DNA of 64,000 nt from Shouchella hunanensis (GTDB lineage: Bacteria; Bacillota; Bacilli; Bacillales; Bacillaceae_D): assembly GCF_028735875.1 (NCBI RefSeq), contig NZ_CP117834.1, positions 2,840,001 to 2,904,000 of the forward strand, read 5' to 3'. The notes below the pieces were generated by a model. That model was not told the origin of the DNA, did not search any database, and saw nothing but the letters and a program-made list of their open reading frames with translations. A program made the translations under genes and the position numbers. Below are positions 26,590 to 39,287 of the stretch, piece after piece; the stretch's first letter is position 1, and each line of letters starts with the position of its first letter.

Positions 26590-27649
26590 ATTGATTCTCA
26601 TCTTCTGGTGCATGTGTGTGATGATTTTCTACTAGTGTATCCAAATGCTCTAGTTCTTGCTGGTATTCAATTAATGCTGAGATCGCAGGTAAAAAGCTGT
26701 GCCATTGAGACAAATCAAATTGTTCTTCTTCATAAAGTGTAACAAAAAGATTTGTCATCGTTGATTGGCCTTTTTCAATTTCGTCAACATATTCATCAGT
26801 TGCGTGGGTATTCACTTTCCCGTTATAACGTAGAATAATTCTTTGGTGATAATCGGTTAGTGATAAAATTTGTTCTTCAATGCGACTTTGCACATTTTCC
26901 GGCAACTGCAAATAATCTTCTGATCGCTTTTCAATCGCCTCAAGAGCTTGATACGCTTTCTCGGTTGTTTGGATCATCTGTCTAAATACAACAACTCTTC
27001 TTCGCTGCGAAAACGTTTTGGCGCGAAAGTAATTTCGCTCTTCTCGGTATAAAGAAAAAAGATTATTCGCTTTATCAAGTTCTATACGTTGATGCTTAAT
27101 GTCTTCACGAAGTGCAATCGTATCCGCATCATGGCGGGCAAGTAGATTTAACCACTCTTGAATCGCGTCGGTTACGGTTGTTACCTTATCAAACACTTTA
27201 TTTTCGTACCTCGGTGGAATAAATGCTAAATTTACAAGAAAAGCAGCTACAATACCGATTAAAACAAGAATAAAGCGTTCAGAGGCAAACTGGAGAAAAT
27301 TATCAGAGGGGCTTTCCATTATGATAATAATCGTCACAATCGCTGTTGGAATAATGGCTGCCTCAAGTTTTAGCTTAATAAAAATGGCAATCGAAAGGGT
27401 AACAACAACCCCTACAACAAATGGTTCGTGCCCAAACGTCATGACAAATAAAACACCAATTGTTGCACCAATAAGATTGGCTTGAACTTGATGGCTAAAG
27501 GTTCGTAACGTCCTAAATAAAGACGGTTGAATTGCGAAAGCAGCAGCGATAGCCGCAAATGTTGGTGGGCTAATGCCTAGCCACCTAGCTAAATATAGTG
27601 CTAGAACAACTGCTAAACCCGTTTTTAATATCCGTGCTCCAAGTCTCAT
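26588..27649 (-). CDS. ygaE: Aromatic-acid exporter family protein (ArAE/FUSC type, YgaE)
   Basis: A 353-residue protein. Six hydrophobic segments occupy about residues 1-160 (LGISPPTFAAIAAAFAIQPS is a family signature), followed by a long cytoplasmic helical region. It is similar to the bacillary YgaE/YqjA group annotated as aromatic-acid exporters; transport activity is inferred from family only. The position between ygaD and gsaB is conserved. Confidence 0.75.
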   Translation of the reverse strand: MRLGARILKTGLAVVLALYLARWLGISPPTFAAIAAAFAIQPSLFRTLRTFSHQVQANLIGATIGVLFVMTFGHEPFVVGVVVTLSIAIFIKLKLEAAIIPTAIVTIIIIMESPSDNFLQFASERFILVLIGIVAAFLVNLAFIPPRYENKVFDKVTTVTDAIQEWLNLLARHDADTIALREDIKHQRIELDKANNLFSLYREERNYFRAKTFSQRRRVVVFRQMIQTTEKAYQALEAIEKRSEDYLQLPENVQSRIEEQILSLTDYHQRIILRYNGKVNTHATDEYVDEIEKGQSTMTNLFVTLYEEEQFDLSQWHSFLPAISALIEYQQELEHLDTLVENHHTHAPEDENQ

Positions 27650-27732
27650 GTACGGATGTTTCCTTTCTTTTAGTCACCATTTTAGAATCATATCTCTTAC
27701 TTTTATGCAAAATGATAACCTTATACGCACAA

Positions 27733-29037
27733 TTATTGGTAAAAGTGGTTTGCGACGATGCTAAATGCATTTTCCGCGGCCGCAATCGTTTCTTCAATAT
27801 CTTTTTGTGTATGCGCTGTAGTAAGGAACCATGCCTCGTATTTGGATGGGGCTAAATGAATTCCTTGATCAAGCATTGCTTTAAAAAATAAGCCGAATTG
27901 CTCGCCATTTGTATTAGATGCACCATCGTAATCGGTAATTTGCTCTTCAGTGAAAAATACCGTCAATGCACCTTTTAAGCGGTTAATCGTAATCGGAACA
28001 TTCGTTTTCGCTGCAGCGAGGTACAACCCTTCTTCAAGTGTCATACCAAGTTCATCTAGCTTTTCGTAAGTTCCTTCTTTTTTTAATACATTTAAACAGG
28101 CAATACCAGATGTCATTGATGCTGGATTACCGGCCATTGTTCCTGCTTGATATGCAGGTCCAAGAGGAGCAACTGTTTCCATAATATCTACTCGACCACC
28201 GTAAGCGCCAATAGGTAGACCGCCACCAATAATTTTCCCTAAAGCAGTCATATCAGGTTTTACTTGTAGAAGATCTTGCGCTCCCCCATACATAAATCTA
28301 AAAGCTGTGATGACCTCATCATAAATAACAAGTGCACCTGCTGCATGGGTTAATTCATTAATCTTTTGAAGAAATCCAGGCTCTGGTTCAACGATGCCGA
28401 AATTTCCAACTATCGGTTCAACGAGAACGGCAGCTGTTTCAGGTCCCCACTTGTCTAATGCTTCTTTAAGAGCATCGCTGTCATTGAATGGAACAGTAAT
28501 GACTTCTTTGGCAGTACCCTCTGTAACTCCAGCTGAATCAGGGGTTCCTAACGTAGATGGCCCGGAGCCTGCAGCCACAAGGACAAGATCAGAATGTCCG
28601 TGATAGCAGCCAGCGAATTTAATGATTTTTTCTCTGCCAGTATAAGCACGTGCTACTCGAATTGTAGTCATAACAGCTTCTGTGCCTGAATTAACGAAGC
28701 GTACTTTTTCTAAAGAAGGAAGGGCCTCTTTTAGTATGTGAGCAAACTCATTTTCGAGCCGCGTCGGTGTGCCGTATAAAATGCCTTTTGCAGCTTGGTC
28801 TTGAATGGCTTGTGTAATGTCTGGATGAGCATGACCAGTAATAATGGGGCCGTACGCAGCTAAATAGTCAATGTATTTGTTTCCATCAACATCATAAAGA
28901 TAAGCTCCTTCACCTCTTTCCATAAATACAGGTGTTCCGCCGCCTACACCTTTGTAAGCTCGGGATGGGCTGTTCACGCCACCTACAATTAAGTCTTGTG
29001 CTTCTTTATAGTGTTTTTCGGATGTATTGCGATTCAT
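27733..29037 (-). CDS. gsaB: Glutamate-1-semialdehyde 2,1-aminomutase
   Basis: A 434-residue PLP enzyme that converts glutamate-1-semialdehyde to 5-aminolevulinate for haem. [14 protein letters not shown] at the N-terminus, [27 protein letters not shown] and [17 protein letters not shown] (PLP lysine) are present. Context (ygaD-ygaE upstream, bcp and perR downstream) corresponds to gsaB, the second HemL paralogue of B. subtilis. The ATG at 29037 follows GGAGGG; the upstream frame extension lacks an SD. Confidence 0.85.
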   Translation of the reverse strand: MNRNTSEKHYKEAQDLIVGGVNSPSRAYKGVGGGTPVFMERGEGAYLYDVDGNKYIDYLAAYGPIITGHAHPDITQAIQDQAAKGILYGTPTRLENEFAHILKEALPSLEKVRFVNSGTEAVMTTIRVARAYTGREKIIKFAGCYHGHSDLVLVAAGSGPSTLGTPDSAGVTEGTAKEVITVPFNDSDALKEALDKWGPETAAVLVEPIVGNFGIVEPEPGFLQKINELTHAAGALVIYDEVITAFRFMYGGAQDLLQVKPDMTALGKIIGGGLPIGAYGGRVDIMETVAPLGPAYQAGTMAGNPASMTSGIACLNVLKKEGTYEKLDELGMTLEEGLYLAAAKTNVPITINRLKGALTVFFTEEQITDYDGASNTNGEQFGLFFKAMLDQGIHLAPSKYEAWFLTTAHTQKDIEETIAAAENAFSIVANHFYQ

Positions 29038-29190
29038 ATAACCCTCCATTATGGTTTGCACATTTTTTGTACCCAACTATGATAGCATATGTTGCCGTTT
29101 AAGTGAGAATAAAAGTAAACAGGCGTTCTTTATTGAAGAAACATTTAAAATCGGATACGCTAGAATAAAAGTATAGATGGGGGATTACAA

Positions 29191-29658
29191 ATGAACTTAA
29201 TCGGAAAAGAAGCACCAGACCTAACACTTCCAGCAACAGGAAATAAAGAGATAACCTTATCTGATTACAAAGGCTCTACAATCGTACTTTATTTTTATCC
29301 TAAAGACATGACGCCTGGTTGTACGACCCAAGCGTGTGATTTTAGAGATCAAACTGCGTTGTTTAAGGAGCAGGATACAGTTGTTATAGGAATTAGTCCA
29401 GACCCTGTCGATCGCCATGAGAAGTTTATGGAGAAGCATGACCTGTCTTTTCCGTTACTAGCGGATGAAGAATTAAAGGCTGCAAATGCGTATGATGTAT
29501 GGCGGTTAAAAAAGAACTTCGGTAAAGAGTATATGGGTATTGTGCGTTCTACGTTTGTGATTGATAAGAACTTTACTGTTGTAAAGGAATGGCGTGGTGT
29601 TCGAGTAAAAGACCATGTTAATGAAGTATTAGAGTTTGTAAAAGGACTTCCATCATGA
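29191..29658 (+). CDS. bcp: Thioredoxin-dependent peroxiredoxin Bcp (YgaF)
   Basis: A 155-residue peroxiredoxin. YPKDMTPGCTTQACDFRD contains the peroxidatic cysteine and a second cysteine five residues later, the Bcp-type arrangement. It reduces peroxides using thioredoxin. STFVIDK and VKEWRGVRVKDH close the fold. GGGGGA lies before the ATG. The stop overlaps the start of the next gene by four bases (ATGA). No PerR box was seen upstream. Confidence 0.85.
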   Translation: MNLIGKEAPDLTLPATGNKEITLSDYKGSTIVLYFYPKDMTPGCTTQACDFRDQTALFKEQDTVVIGISPDPVDRHEKFMEKHDLSFPLLADEELKAANAYDVWRLKKNFGKEYMGIVRSTFVIDKNFTVVKEWRGVRVKDHVNEVLEFVKGLPS

Positions 29659-30608
29659 GTGAACAAGTGTTATTTGTTGTCAACCAAACAGTGGAGAGAC
29701 AACATGAGTTGAAAAAAACCTATCAACAGGTTCATTTTGAATTCTATTCTTCTATAAAAGAAGTGACCTCTTTTGCTGACACAACCGTACTTGTTACATT
29801 CGGTGAAGATGTAACCCCTACAATTCTTGAGCAGGCAAAAGACCTAAAATGGATTCACGTACTGTCGGCAGGCGTTGAGCACCTTCCATTTGAACAAATT
29901 CTTAATCGGGATATTCTCGTCACAAATAGTCGAGGTATCCATGCAACCCCAATGTCAGAACACGCAATGTGGATGATGTTGGATTATGTTAAACGAGCGC
30001 AAGACTATCGGCAGGCACAAGCAGAAAGAGCTTGGGTACGAAGCCAAAAACCATCAGAACTTACAGACCTAACGGTTGTTTTGCTTGGTACAGGAGCGAT
30101 TGCGAGTAAGATTTCAGAAAGAGCAGCCGTTTTCGGTATGAAAACAATTGGAGTCAATACGGACGGTAGACCGGTTCATCCTTTTGATGACGTGGTATCT
30201 ATGCGTGAGTGGGAGTTAGCGTTAAAGCAGGCTGATTTTCTTATCAATGTTCTCCCTGCTACAGAACAAACAAAGAAGATTCTAAATGAAGATGCATTTC
30301 GTCTTGTTAAACAAGGTGCAGTTTTTATAAACTTAGGTAGAGGAAATGCTGTAGTGGAACACGAATTAATTCGTGTATTGGATAATAAGCATATAGATCA
30401 TGCATATCTTGATGTCTTTAATGAAGAACCATTATCAAGTGATTCTCCGCTTTGGGGGCATCATTCAGTAACGATTACTCCTCATATTTCAGCATCCACT
30501 TCTTTTTATATGGAGAGAGCGCTAAAAATTTTTAATGAAAATCTTTCGCTCTTTATAGAAGGAAAAGAGAACTTTATTAATGAAGTTCATAGTAAGAAAG
30601 GATATTAA
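29655..30608 (+). CDS. D-2-hydroxyacid dehydrogenase
   Basis: A 317-residue NAD(P)-dependent dehydrogenase. LLGTGAIASKISERA is the Rossmann motif, INLGRGNAVVEHELI holds the catalytic-domain Arg, DVFNEEPL the catalytic Glu, and TPHIS the catalytic His. The substrate is undetermined (glyoxylate/hydroxypyruvate-type reductases are close). It overlaps bcp by four bases and is followed 14 bases later by the DarA-like gene, so a bcp-dehydrogenase-DarA operon is likely. Confidence 0.8.
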   Translation: MSEQVLFVVNQTVERQHELKKTYQQVHFEFYSSIKEVTSFADTTVLVTFGEDVTPTILEQAKDLKWIHVLSAGVEHLPFEQILNRDILVTNSRGIHATPMSEHAMWMMLDYVKRAQDYRQAQAERAWVRSQKPSELTDLTVVLLGTGAIASKISERAAVFGMKTIGVNTDGRPVHPFDDVVSMREWELALKQADFLINVLPATEQTKKILNEDAFRLVKQGAVFINLGRGNAVVEHELIRVLDNKHIDHAYLDVFNEEPLSSDSPLWGHHSVTITPHISASTSFYMERALKIFNENLSLFIEGKENFINEVHSKKGY

Positions 30609-30622
30609 AAGGAGGAGAACCA

Positions 30623-30925
30623 ATGAAATTGCTCGTGTGTATCATAGAAGACTTTTATGCGGACTATGTAGAAAAAGACCTTAGAGAGAAAGGGTACCGA
30701 ATGACGGAACTCTCAAGCTCAGGTGGTTTCTTGAAAAAAGGAAGTACAACGTTCCTTTTTGGCGTACATGAAACCGATGTCGACCAACTACAACAATCAC
30801 TAAAAAATGCGTGTTTAGAAGTGGAAAAACGGAAGCAACGAAAAGAGAGTAAAACCCATCGCTATACATCGTTTCTTGTACCAGCAGCTAATGCTACTCC
30901 GTTATTACTACAAGATCAAACGTAA
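30623..30925 (+). CDS. DarA/PstA-like cyclic-di-AMP receptor family protein
   Basis: A 100-residue PII-like protein. LSSSGGFLKKGSTTFLFGV closely resembles the DarA/PstA segment ATTGGFLKSGNTTFMIGV (from memory), which forms part of the c-di-AMP site. MKLLVCIIEDFYADYVEKDL matches the start, and TSFLVPAANATPLL a segment near the end. AGGAGG precedes the ATG. B. subtilis darA lies elsewhere (near tmk/holB), so this is probably a paralogue. Ligand binding is inference. Confidence 0.7.
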   Translation: MKLLVCIIEDFYADYVEKDLREKGYRMTELSSSGGFLKKGSTTFLFGVHETDVDQLQQSLKNACLEVEKRKQRKESKTHRYTSFLVPAANATPLLLQDQT

Positions 30926-30934
30926 CGGTTTGGA

Positions 30935-30963
30935 GGCTACTCTAGAAAGAGTGGCTTTTTTTG
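30935..30963 (+). terminator. Terminator after the DarA-like gene
   Basis: A stem GGCTACTCT/AGAGTGGCT with one G-T pair, 4-nt loop and seven T residues. Confidence 0.8.
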
Positions 30964-30975
30964 GTGAATCGTTAC

Positions 30976-31012
30976 TTGCTAAATGAGCGTTTACAACTTA
31001 TAATAAATCTAA
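30976..31012 (+). promoter_or_regulatory. perR promoter overlapped by a PerR box
   Basis: TTGCTA (30976-30981), 17 bases, then TATAAT (30999-31004) form a sigma-A promoter. The 15-mer at 30998-31012 (TTATAATAAATCTAA) matches the PerR consensus TTATAATNATTATAA at 12 of 14 defined positions and covers the -10, which fits autorepression. Confidence 0.65.
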
Positions 31013-31050
31013 AGTAAGAATAGTTTTTATTGAAAGTGAGGGTGCAGACC

Positions 31051-31482
31051 ATGGCCAATCATAGCTTGTTAGAAGCAATTGATGCGCTTAAAAGCACTCG
31101 TGTGCGTATGACTCCGCAGCGTCATGCAATACTTGAATTCTTATATGAGACGAAAGCTCATCCAACCGCAGATGAAATTTATAAAGCTTTAGAAGGTCGC
31201 TTTCCTAACATGAGCGTTGCGACTGTTTATAATAATTTACGCGTTTTTAAGGAAGTCGGCATCGTGAAAGAGTTATCGTATGGTGATTCTTCAAGCCGTT
31301 TTGATTGCGTTACGTCAAATCATTATCATGTTATTTGTAAAAACTGTGGAAAGATTGTTGATTTTCACTATCCGGGTTTGGATGAAGTTGAAACGCTAGC
31401 TGAGCATGTAACTGGATTTGAGATTGAGAACCACAGAATGGAGATATACGGCACGTGTGTTACGTGTAAAACGGCACATTAA
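31051..31482 (+). CDS. perR: Peroxide-responsive repressor PerR
   Basis: A 143-residue Fur-family repressor. [14 protein letters not shown] and [11 protein letters not shown] form the winged helix; [16 protein letters not shown] is the recognition helix. The regulatory metal site [11 protein letters not shown] plus His/Asp ligands is present, and the structural zinc pairs are CKNC and CVTC. PerR senses H2O2 by oxidation of its His ligands in the iron form. ATG at 31051 aligns with B. subtilis PerR; the frame extends seven codons upstream but GAGGGTG lies inside it. Confidence 0.9.
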   Translation: MANHSLLEAIDALKSTRVRMTPQRHAILEFLYETKAHPTADEIYKALEGRFPNMSVATVYNNLRVFKEVGIVKELSYGDSSSRFDCVTSNHYHVICKNCGKIVDFHYPGLDEVETLAEHVTGFEIENHRMEIYGTCVTCKTAH

Positions 31483-31518
31483 AAAAAAGTCACTCTAAGA
31501 ATTAGAGTGACTTTTTTT
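31482..31518. terminator. Bidirectional terminator
   Basis: A long stem AAAAAAGTCACTCTA/TAGAGTGACTTTTTT with a 5-nt loop between convergent perR and ygzB. Confidence 0.9.
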
Positions 31519-31528
31519 GTGCTTCATT

Positions 31529-31888
31529 TTAATTTGTAGTTTGTTTTTTTTCATTGTAGGCTTCGTCAAATTCACGACCCTCTAGAGAACGGTCCATCGT
31601 TAATGGTTGGTCACAATGCATACAAGCATCGACTCTACCCAAGACTTTTGTTGGTTTCTCGCAAGAAGGACAAACAACTGGAACAGCTCTTGTAGATAAC
31701 ATGCCAATAAAGAAGTAAACGACTGTACTTCCAATCACTGCAAGTAAACCAAGAATCATTGCGATAACCATCACAACAGGATAGTCTCGAAAGAATATGC
31801 CTATGTACATAATCAAGATGCCAATAAAAACGAGACTTAAAGCGAATGTACGAATCTTATTTATTTTGTTTGAATATTTCAGGCCCAT
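31529..31888 (-). CDS. ygzB: YgzB family membrane/zinc-ribbon protein
   Basis: A 119-residue protein. Two hydrophobic segments (about 17-35 and 42-65) are followed by a zinc-ribbon-like [20 protein letters not shown]. It matches YgzB, found beside perR in Bacillus; function unknown. GGAGG precedes the ATG at 31888. The ygxA gene that lies between perR/ygzB and rrnD in B. subtilis is not seen. Confidence 0.8.
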   Translation of the reverse strand: MGLKYSNKINKIRTFALSLVFIGILIMYIGIFFRDYPVVMVIAMILGLLAVIGSTVVYFFIGMLSTRAVPVVCPSCEKPTKVLGRVDACMHCDQPLTMDRSLEGREFDEAYNEKKQTTN

Positions 31889-32101
31889 TATCTTTTCCTC
31901 CAATATTAGTATAGAAGGTTTATTCTATTAGTAGATACAGGTATAGTATAACATAGAACGTTCAAGATTTATGGCGATCTTTCTATACGTTTTAGAATGA
32001 TACGTTGTATAATCTATGAATAGATCGGCTAAGTGGTAAGGTTGCTTTAGTCGCGGTTACAATAGAATTAATAAGTTTTGAAAAAAAGTTTATAAAATGT
32101 A

Positions 32102-32211
32102 TTGACGACTTTTTGTCGCCATGATATATTATTACATGTCGCCAGGGCAACACGGTAACAACGGCGAAAATAAAAAAGATATTGACCGAATGATTATCAA
32201 TATGGTAAGAT
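32102..32211 (+). promoter_or_regulatory. Tandem rRNA promoters P1 and P2
   Basis: P1: TTGACG (32102-32107), 17 bases, TATATT (32125-32130). P2: TTGACC (32182-32187), 18 bases, TAAGAT (32206-32211). Tandem sigma-A promoters with about 80-base spacing are typical of Bacillus rrn operons. A near copy of P1 drives the tRNA-Leu gene at 42 kb. Confidence 0.8.
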
Positions 32212-32396
32212 CATGAAGTCGCAAAAATGAGTTCTTTGAAAACTGAACAAAAGCCAAGCGTAAAAAGAGATACAAGGTATCTCGTCAATGAAGTTAGACA
32301 CAGCTTTAAAATGTGCAACAGCTTAGGATCTTCGACTAAGATCGCAACGTCCATGTTGCAACGTCGAAGTCAACACATCCGTGTGTAAGTAAACAC

Positions 32397-37288
<4,892 letters not shown>

Positions 37289-37500
37289 TAAATTTCTTGA
37301 GTTTGAGTATGATGATTTGATTTAGTTTTGAAAGAATCACCGATTCTTTTTAACAAGAAGGATTTCATTCCTTTGACAAAGAGCAACAAGAAGATCGAGG
37401 ACTAGAAGTGCTTGAAGGAAGGAGCGTACTTGCGTACGTGACTGACAGAAAGACACAAATAGGACGAAGAGATTCGCCGTTGATCTGACGTCAAAATAAG
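37289..37500 (+). other. 23S-5S spacer
   Basis: About 210 bases. From 37393 on it is a diverged copy of the spacer segment that precedes 23S (34249-34340), including the GGAAGGAGCGTA hairpin. No gene. Confidence 0.7.
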
Positions 37501-37616
37501 TCTGGTGGCAATAGCAAAGAGGTCACACCCGTTCCCATGCTGAACACGGTCGTTAAGCTCTTTTGCGCCGATGGTAGTTGGGGGCTTCCCCCTGTGAGAG
37601 TAGGACGTTGCCAGGC
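37501..37616 (+). rRNA. 5S ribosomal RNA
   Basis: About 116 bases with the conserved AGAGGTCACACCCGTTCCCA, GTTAAGCTC and GAGAGTAGGACG segments. It lies directly after the 23S gene and before the tRNA cluster. Confidence 0.95.
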
Positions 37617-37632
37617 TTACATAAATACATTT

Positions 37633-37707
37633 TCCACAGTAGCTCAGTGGTAGAGCTATCGGCTGTTAACCGATCGGTCGCAGGTTCGAATCCTGCCTGT
37701 GGAGCCA
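37633..37707 (+). tRNA. tRNA-Asn (GTT)
   Basis: Cloverleaf with TCCACAG/CTGTGGA acceptor, anticodon GTT and encoded CCA. First gene of the trnD-type cluster. Confidence 0.95.
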
Positions 37708-37712
37708 TAGCT

Positions 37713-37806
37713 GGAGAGCTGTCCGAGCTGGCCGAAGGAGCACGATTGGAAATCGTGTAGGCGGTGTAAAACCGTCTCGAGGGTTCGAATCCCTCGCTCT
37801 CCGCCA
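37713..37806 (+). tRNA. tRNA-Ser (GGA)
   Basis: Acceptor GGAGAGC/GCTCTCC, anticodon GGA, long variable arm, CCA encoded. Confidence 0.95.
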
Positions 37807-37845
37807 GATTATATTCATACATAAAAAATCGTAAATTAGTGTAAT

Positions 37846-37920
37846 GGCCCGTTGGTCAAGCGGTTAAGACACCGCCCTTTCACGGCGGTAACACGGGTTC
37901 GAATCCCGTACGGGTCACCA
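37846..37920 (+). tRNA. tRNA-Glu (TTC)
   Basis: Anticodon TTC in CCTTTCACGG, T loop TTCGAAT, CCA encoded. Confidence 0.95.
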
Positions 37921-37945
37921 TTTTTAAACAGATGCATACTATATT

Positions 37946-38021
37946 GGAGGATTAGCTCAGCTGGGAGAGCACCTGCCTTACAAGCAGGGGGTCGGCGGTT
38001 CGATCCCGTCATCCTCCACCA
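37946..38021 (+). tRNA. tRNA-Val (TAC)
   Basis: Acceptor GGAGGAT/ATCCTCC, anticodon TAC, CCA encoded. Confidence 0.95.
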
Positions 38022-38066
38022 TTTATTTTCATTTTTATATGATGTTGTCACCATTATTTTTAACGA

Positions 38067-38143
<77 letters not shown>

Positions 38144-38151
38144 AAACATAT

Positions 38152-38228
38152 GGTCCGGTAGTTCAGTTGGTTAGAATGCCTGCCTGTCACGCAGGAGGTC
38201 GCGGGTTCGAGTCCCGTCCGGACCGCCA
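38152..38228 (+). tRNA. tRNA-Asp (GTC)
   Basis: Acceptor GGTCCGG/CCGGACC, anticodon GTC, CCA encoded. Confidence 0.95.
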
Positions 38229-38235
38229 TACATAA

Positions 38236-38311
<76 letters not shown>

Positions 38312-38320
38312 CTTACTTTT

Positions 38321-38396
<76 letters not shown>

Positions 38397-38409
38397 CTGA
38401 AAAAAGTTG

Positions 38410-38438
38410 TTGACAGAACTAGCGGTATTAGGTAAGAT
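38410..38438 (+). promoter_or_regulatory. Internal promoter of the tRNA cluster
   Basis: A perfect TTGACA (38410-38415), 17-base spacer and TAAGAT (38433-38438) lie in the widest gap of the cluster, just before tRNA-Tyr. It can transcribe the last eight tRNA genes independently of the rRNA promoters. Confidence 0.75.
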
Positions 38439-38458
38439 AAGTATTGTCTTTTCAAAGT

Positions 38459-38543
38459 GGAGGGGTAGCGAAGTGGCTAAACGCGGCGGACTGTAAATCC
38501 GCTCCCTCCGGGTTCGGCGGTTCGAATCCGTCCCCCTCCACCA
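38459..38543 (+). tRNA. tRNA-Tyr (GTA)
   Basis: Class II tRNA with long variable arm, anticodon GTA, CCA encoded. First gene after the internal promoter. Confidence 0.95.
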
Positions 38544-38547
38544 TCCT

Positions 38548-38621
38548 AGGGGTATAGTTTAATGGTAAAACGAAGGTCTCCAAAACCTTTGATGTGGGTT
38601 CGATTCCTACTACCCCTGCCA
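38548..38621 (+). tRNA. tRNA-Trp (CCA)
   Basis: Acceptor AGGGGTA/TACCCCT, anticodon CCA, CCA end encoded. Confidence 0.95.
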
Positions 38622-38642
38622 TTATTTAATTAAATTGATTAC

Positions 38643-38719
38643 GGCGATCGTGGCGAAGTGGTTAACGCACCGGATTGTGGTTCCGGCATTCGTGGGTTCG
38701 ATTCCCATCGGTCGCCCCA
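38643..38719 (+). tRNA. tRNA-His (GTG)
   Basis: Anticodon GTG, extra 5' G position consistent with tRNA-His, CCA encoded. Confidence 0.95.
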
Positions 38720-38723
38720 TTAT

Positions 38724-38798
38724 TGGGCTATAGCCAAGCGGTAAGGCAACGGATTTTGATTCCGTCATTCCCTGGTTCGATCCCAGGTAGCCCAGCCA
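38724..38798 (+). tRNA. tRNA-Gln (TTG)
   Basis: Acceptor TGGGCTA/TAGCCCA, anticodon TTG, CCA encoded. Confidence 0.95.
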
Positions 38799-38803
38799 TT
38801 TTT

Positions 38804-38875
38804 GCGGAAGTAGTTCAGTGGTAGAACACCACCTTGCCAAGGTGGGGGTCGCGAGTTCGAATCTCGTCTTCCGCT
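38804..38875 (+). tRNA. tRNA-Gly (GCC)
   Basis: Acceptor GCGGAAG/CTTCCGC, anticodon GCC. The 3' CCA is not encoded (CTT follows), so it must be added post-transcriptionally. Confidence 0.93.
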
Positions 38876-38890
38876 CTTTGTTTATCCTAA

Positions 38891-38964
<74 letters not shown>

Positions 38965-39000
38965 ACAATTTAATAAATATGAGATGGTCCTTACATACAT

Positions 39001-39089
39001 GCCGGGGTGGTGGAATTGGCAGACACACAGGACTTAAAATCCTGCGGTTGGTGACAACCGTGCCGGTTCAAGTCCGGCCCTCGGCACCA
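39001..39089 (+). tRNA. tRNA-Leu (TAA)
   Basis: Class II tRNA with long variable arm, anticodon TAA, CCA encoded. Confidence 0.95.
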
Positions 39090-39102
39090 TTTCTCATAGT
39101 AA

Positions 39103-39176
<74 letters not shown>

Positions 39177-39184
39177 CTTTTTTT

Positions 39185-39215
39185 AAAACCAGTTTAATTT
39201 AAGCTGGTTTTTTTG
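39185..39215 (+). terminator. Terminator of the rrn-tRNA operon
   Basis: An AAAACCAGTTT/AAGCTGGTTTT hairpin (one G-T pair) followed by a T run, right after tRNA-Arg. Confidence 0.9.
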
Positions 39216-39287
39216 TTTTTTTCAATACTGCTTCTCTCTCTATAAAGAGCTACCGTTTAGTAGCTACATAAAAAAGAGGTGAAAGCA

